Source: Bacteroidales bacterium
GTDB lineage: Bacteria; Bacteroidota; Bacteroidia; Bacteroidales; UBA932
Direction of reading: 5' to 3'
DNA length: 9,626 nt
NCBI GenBank assembly: GCA_016303175.1
Contig: JAEDMF010000060.1
Span: forward strand, 1 to 9,626
Shown here: in pieces, positions 7,441 through 9,626 of the stretch
Layout of the letters: every line of letters begins with the position of its first letter
Position numbering within the stretch: position 1 is the first letter of the stretch
Program-made: the position numbers and the translations under genes
Notes under the pieces: generated by a model
What the model saw: the letters and a program-made list of their open reading frames with translations, nothing else
Told to the model about the DNA's origin: nothing
The model's database searches: none

Positions 7441-8699
7441 TGAAAAGACTGCTTTTCTGCGCTGCCGTTATGGCCGGCCTTCTGCTTACTTGCTCCCTGA
7501 CAGCGCAGCCCGTTGTCAAAACTGGTATCGAGGTGCTTCGGGAGATGAATTTTGAACCCCTTAAAGGCAAGAGGGTGGGGCTTGTCACGAATCCTTCCGG
7601 AGTGGACCATAAGCTGCGCAGTACCATAGAGATTCTGCACTCAGCACCCGAGGTCAATCTGGTGGCCCTTTTCGGCCCGGAACATGGAGTCCGCGGGGAT
7701 GTATATGCGGGAGGCCATGTGGCGGATTACAGAGACTCACAAACAGGTCTTCCGGTCTATTCGCTTTATGGTCCCACACGCAAGCCCACTGCCGCGATGC
7801 TCGACAATATCGATGTTATGGTGTACGACATTCAGGATGTGGGGGCGCGTTGCTACACCTTCATAAGCACAATGGGCCTGGTTATGGAAGCCTGCGCCCC
7901 TTTGGGAATAGAGGTGGTGGTGCTGGACCGTCCGAACCCTCTCGGAGGAGAGAAGATTGAGGGCTGCCTTGTGGAACAACCCTTCAATTCCTTCGTGAGC
8001 CAGTACAGGATACCTTATATATATGGGCTTACGCCGGGAGAGCTGGCAATGCTCATCAACGAGGAAGGACTCAACTGCGGACAGAAGGGGGACCAGCCTG
8101 CCGTCAAGTGCAAACTGACTGTCATTCCTATGGAGGGCTGGAAGCGCAGTATGCTCTATGATGAAACCGGACTGCCGTGGATACTCCCTTCTCCCAATAT
8201 CCCCTATGCCCGTACTGCTCCTTATTATGCCGCCGCCGGAATGTGCGGAGAAATCTACAATTATCTGCAGGTCGGCATAGCCTATACCATACCTTTTCAG
8301 GTTTTTGCCGCCACGTGGATAGATGCGCCCAAACTTCAGAAGGAACTGGAGTCCTACAACTTGCCCGGTGTCAGCTTCAGAACCATTTACTTCAAGCCTT
8401 TTGCCGGCAGTCAGGCTGGCAAGCTGGTGAGCGGGGTGCAGTTTGTCTTCACTGATTATAGGGCTGCGCGTCTTACCGAAATTACCTTTTATGTAATTCA
8501 GGCCCTTGCTAAGCTGTATCCGGACCACAAGCCTTTCGGCCCCGATGAGAAGATAGGACTGTTCAACAAGGTTTGCGGTACCGATTATATCCACAACACC
8601 CTCCAGCAGAGTTACAAAGCCTCCGACGTGCTGGATTACTGGCGCAAGGATGAGGCTGCCTTCAGGGAGCTTTCCCGCAAATATTGGCTTTACGAATAG
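7440..8699 (+). CDS. namZ: NamZ-family exo-beta-N-acetylmuramidase (DUF1343, GH171)
   Basis: A 419-residue secreted enzyme of the DUF1343/NamZ family, whose characterised members remove N-acetylmuramic acid from the non-reducing end of peptidoglycan fragments. The N-terminus (KRLL, hydrophobic core, then LTAQP) is a signal peptide, probably cleaved by signal peptidase I after about residue 22-23, placing it in the periplasm. Family hallmarks are visible in order: GLVTNPSG (47-54), ALFGPEHGVRGD (E81 and H82, in the motif proposed as the active site), YDIQDVGARCYTF (129-141), VLDRPNPLGG and LPSPNIPY. The length is normal and all motifs look intact. It overlaps the upstream gene by one base and lies 3 bp before a glycosyltransferase gene, so it belongs to the operon. 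NamZ is usually found with muropeptide recycling genes; placement in an export operon suggests remodelling of the wall or of an exported MurNAc-containing product. Cys18 is not in a convincing lipobox. Confidence 0.9.
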   Translation: MKRLLFCAAVMAGLLLTCSLTAQPVVKTGIEVLREMNFEPLKGKRVGLVTNPSGVDHKLRSTIEILHSAPEVNLVALFGPEHGVRGDVYAGGHVADYRDSQTGLPVYSLYGPTRKPTAAMLDNIDVMVYDIQDVGARCYTFISTMGLVMEACAPLGIEVVVLDRPNPLGGEKIEGCLVEQPFNSFVSQYRIPYIYGLTPGELAMLINEEGLNCGQKGDQPAVKCKLTVIPMEGWKRSMLYDETGLPWILPSPNIPYARTAPYYAAAGMCGEIYNYLQVGIAYTIPFQVFAATWIDAPKLQKELESYNLPGVSFRTIYFKPFAGSQAGKLVSGVQFVFTDYRAARLTEITFYVIQALAKLYPDHKPFGPDEKIGLFNKVCGTDYIHNTLQQSYKASDVLDYWRKDEAAFRELSRKYWLYE

Positions 8700-8702
8700 C
8701 CT

Positions 8703-9548
8703 ATGGTCGGCGTCGTCATACTCAACTACAATAATTCGAACCTGACACTCGGCTGTTTGGAGTCGTTGTATCGTTACTGTCCCGATGCCCGCTTCAAGGT
8801 TTGTGTCGTGGACAATGCGTCTTCGCCTGAGGCTCTATCCCTTCTGGAGAAAGGCCTGACCCGAGGTGAAGCCTTGGTGAAGAGTCCTGTCAATTGCGGA
8901 TACGCCAGAGGTAACAACCTCGGCTGCGAGTGGTTCGAGAACGATCCTGAGGTGGATAAGATATTGATACTCAATGATGATTGCCTTTTCTGTGAGGATA
9001 TACTTTCCCCCTTGTCGGCGTATTTGGACGCATATCCGGATTGTGGAGTGGTATTCCCTCTTGTTAAGGGACCGGAGGGAAATGTGGATGCCGCGTGCCT
9101 GCGCAGAGCCAAGAGTAATACCGACCTTTTCTTTCAGGCCGGTTTTCTGGGACGTTTCACCTCGCTTCGGGGGGAATTCATCGATGCGGACGGTGTGGAA
9201 GGGTTGGATTGCGCCATACATACGGGAGTGCCTCCGGGCTCTTGTATGATGCTCCCGAAAGAGTATTTCCGTTCAATAGGCTATCTTGACCCCAATACTT
9301 TCCTGTATTTCGAGGAGCACATTCTTGCTGCCAAACTCAACCGCGACGGACGCAGTTGTGTGCTTCTGCCTGCTTATAAAGTCATCCATCTCGGAGCGCA
9401 GACTACAAAAAAACAATCCTCCAAGGCCATTTACAGACATTGGAGGAATTCTTATCTTTATTTTCTCAAGGCTTGGTCATCGATGCCTTTGCCTTTGCGT
9501 CTCTGGCTGCGTTTCCGCACAGCCCTGACCCTTGCCCTGAAACGCTAG
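8703..9548 (+). CDS. Family 2 glycosyltransferase
   Basis: A 281-residue GT-A-fold glycosyltransferase resembling bacterial rhamnosyltransferase-like GT2 proteins. It starts with VGVVILNYNN (2-11), has the nucleotide-binding VVDNAS (35-40), then NCGYARGNN, the metal-binding NDD motif (N91, D92, D93) in place of DXD, GVPPGSCMMLP in the acceptor region, and FEEH (E204, E205) where many relatives have (E)ED as the catalytic base region. IHLGAQTT follows, as in WbbL-like enzymes. There is no N-terminal membrane segment; basic and aromatic residues near the C-terminus suggest peripheral membrane attachment. Donor and acceptor cannot be told. It is the only glycosyltransferase in the operon and its last gene, 3 bp after namZ. 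Its TAG stop (9546-9548) overlaps the stop codon of the convergent gene. Confidence 0.9.
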   Translation: MVGVVILNYNNSNLTLGCLESLYRYCPDARFKVCVVDNASSPEALSLLEKGLTRGEALVKSPVNCGYARGNNLGCEWFENDPEVDKILILNDDCLFCEDILSPLSAYLDAYPDCGVVFPLVKGPEGNVDAACLRRAKSNTDLFFQAGFLGRFTSLRGEFIDADGVEGLDCAIHTGVPPGSCMMLPKEYFRSIGYLDPNTFLYFEEHILAAKLNRDGRSCVLLPAYKVIHLGAQTTKKQSSKAIYRHWRNSYLYFLKAWSSMPLPLRLWLRFRTALTLALKR

Positions 9549-9626
9549 GCCAAGCCTATCTTCTTGAAGAAGTCGTTGCCCTTGTCGTCCACGAGAATGA
9601 AGGCGGGGAAGTCCTGTACGGTGATT
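9545..9626 (-). CDS. Class I fumarate hydratase (C-terminal end, rest outside window)
   Basis: Read on the minus strand, the last 26 codons give a tail containing ITVQDFPAFILVDDKG followed by NDFFKKIGLA and a stop (complement of CTA 9545-9547). The DFPAFILVDDKGNDFF pattern is characteristic of the C-terminus of the [4Fe-4S] class I fumarase, which interconverts fumarate and malate in the citric acid/reductive succinate pathway. Only this short tail is in the window, so the catalytic residues and cluster cysteines cannot be checked. The gene is convergent with the glycosyltransferase and overlaps it by 4 bp. It is a housekeeping gene and probably marks the right border of the export operon. 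Confidence 0.75.
   Translation of the reverse strand, partial: ITVQDFPAFILVDDKGNDFFKKIGLA

Noticed and set aside
7440..7511. NamZ as a lipoprotein through Cys18
   Set aside because: LLTC followed by SLTAQP fits a lipobox poorly, and the signal continues to a better signal peptidase I site.
7737..8594. Minus-strand open frame of 285 codons opposite namZ
   Set aside because: Its translation is low-information and unrelated to known domains, while the opposite strand has all NamZ hallmarks.
1..9626. CRISPR array, tRNA/rRNA genes, insertion sequences or integrase
   Set aside because: Coding sequence fills the window almost end to end; no spaced repeats, transposase motifs or terminal inverted repeats were seen.

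Overview
The window looks like chromosomal DNA from a Bacteroidota (Bacteroidales-like) bacterium with moderate GC content. This rests on three things: a good match to the Bacteroidota sigma factor promoter (TTTG, 19 bp, TAAATTTG), the absence of convincing Shine-Dalgarno sequences before the genes, and Bacteroidales-style protein architectures (short Wza-type lipoprotein with a C-terminal helix, Wzc-type kinase with a C-terminal tyrosine cluster, PHP phosphatase, NamZ/DUF1343). No species can be named from the sequence alone.

Layout. Bases 2-547 are the 3' end of a bile acid:sodium symporter-family transporter gene. Its stop codon overlaps the -33 element of a predicted promoter (543-573), which starts a tightly packed eight-gene operon on the + strand: an outer-membrane polysaccharide export lipoprotein (673-1491), a chain-length regulator/tyrosine autokinase (1515-3920), a PHP-type tyrosine phosphatase (3923-4597), a PqqD-like small protein (4631-4897), an ABC exporter (4910-6604), a fusion of an S24/S26-type peptidase domain with a VanZ-like membrane domain (6601-7440), a NamZ-type exo-N-acetylmuramidase (7440-8699) and a family 2 glycosyltransferase (8703-9548). 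Gaps run from 33 bp down to 4-bp and 1-bp overlaps. The operon ends against the convergent 3' end of a class I fumarate hydratase gene (9545-9626, minus strand); the two stop codons share a CTAG palindrome.

How the genes may work together. The first three genes are a standard export-and-phosphoregulation set: outer-membrane portal, inner-membrane copolymerase/kinase and the phosphatase that resets it. What follows is not a standard capsule set. No Wzx flippase, Wzy polymerase or initiating phosphoglycosyltransferase lies between the promoter and the fumarase, and there is only one glycosyltransferase. In their place are a PqqD/RRE-like protein, an ABC exporter without a peptidase domain and an S24/S26 peptidase domain, a combination familiar from peptide-maturation (RiPP, lasso-type) loci, followed by a VanZ-like domain and a peptidoglycan-sugar hydrolase. 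The most interesting reading is that a peptide- or cell-envelope-maturation module has been built into a Wza/Wzc export operon. No precursor peptide, radical SAM enzyme or cyclase is visible here, so this remains a hypothesis.
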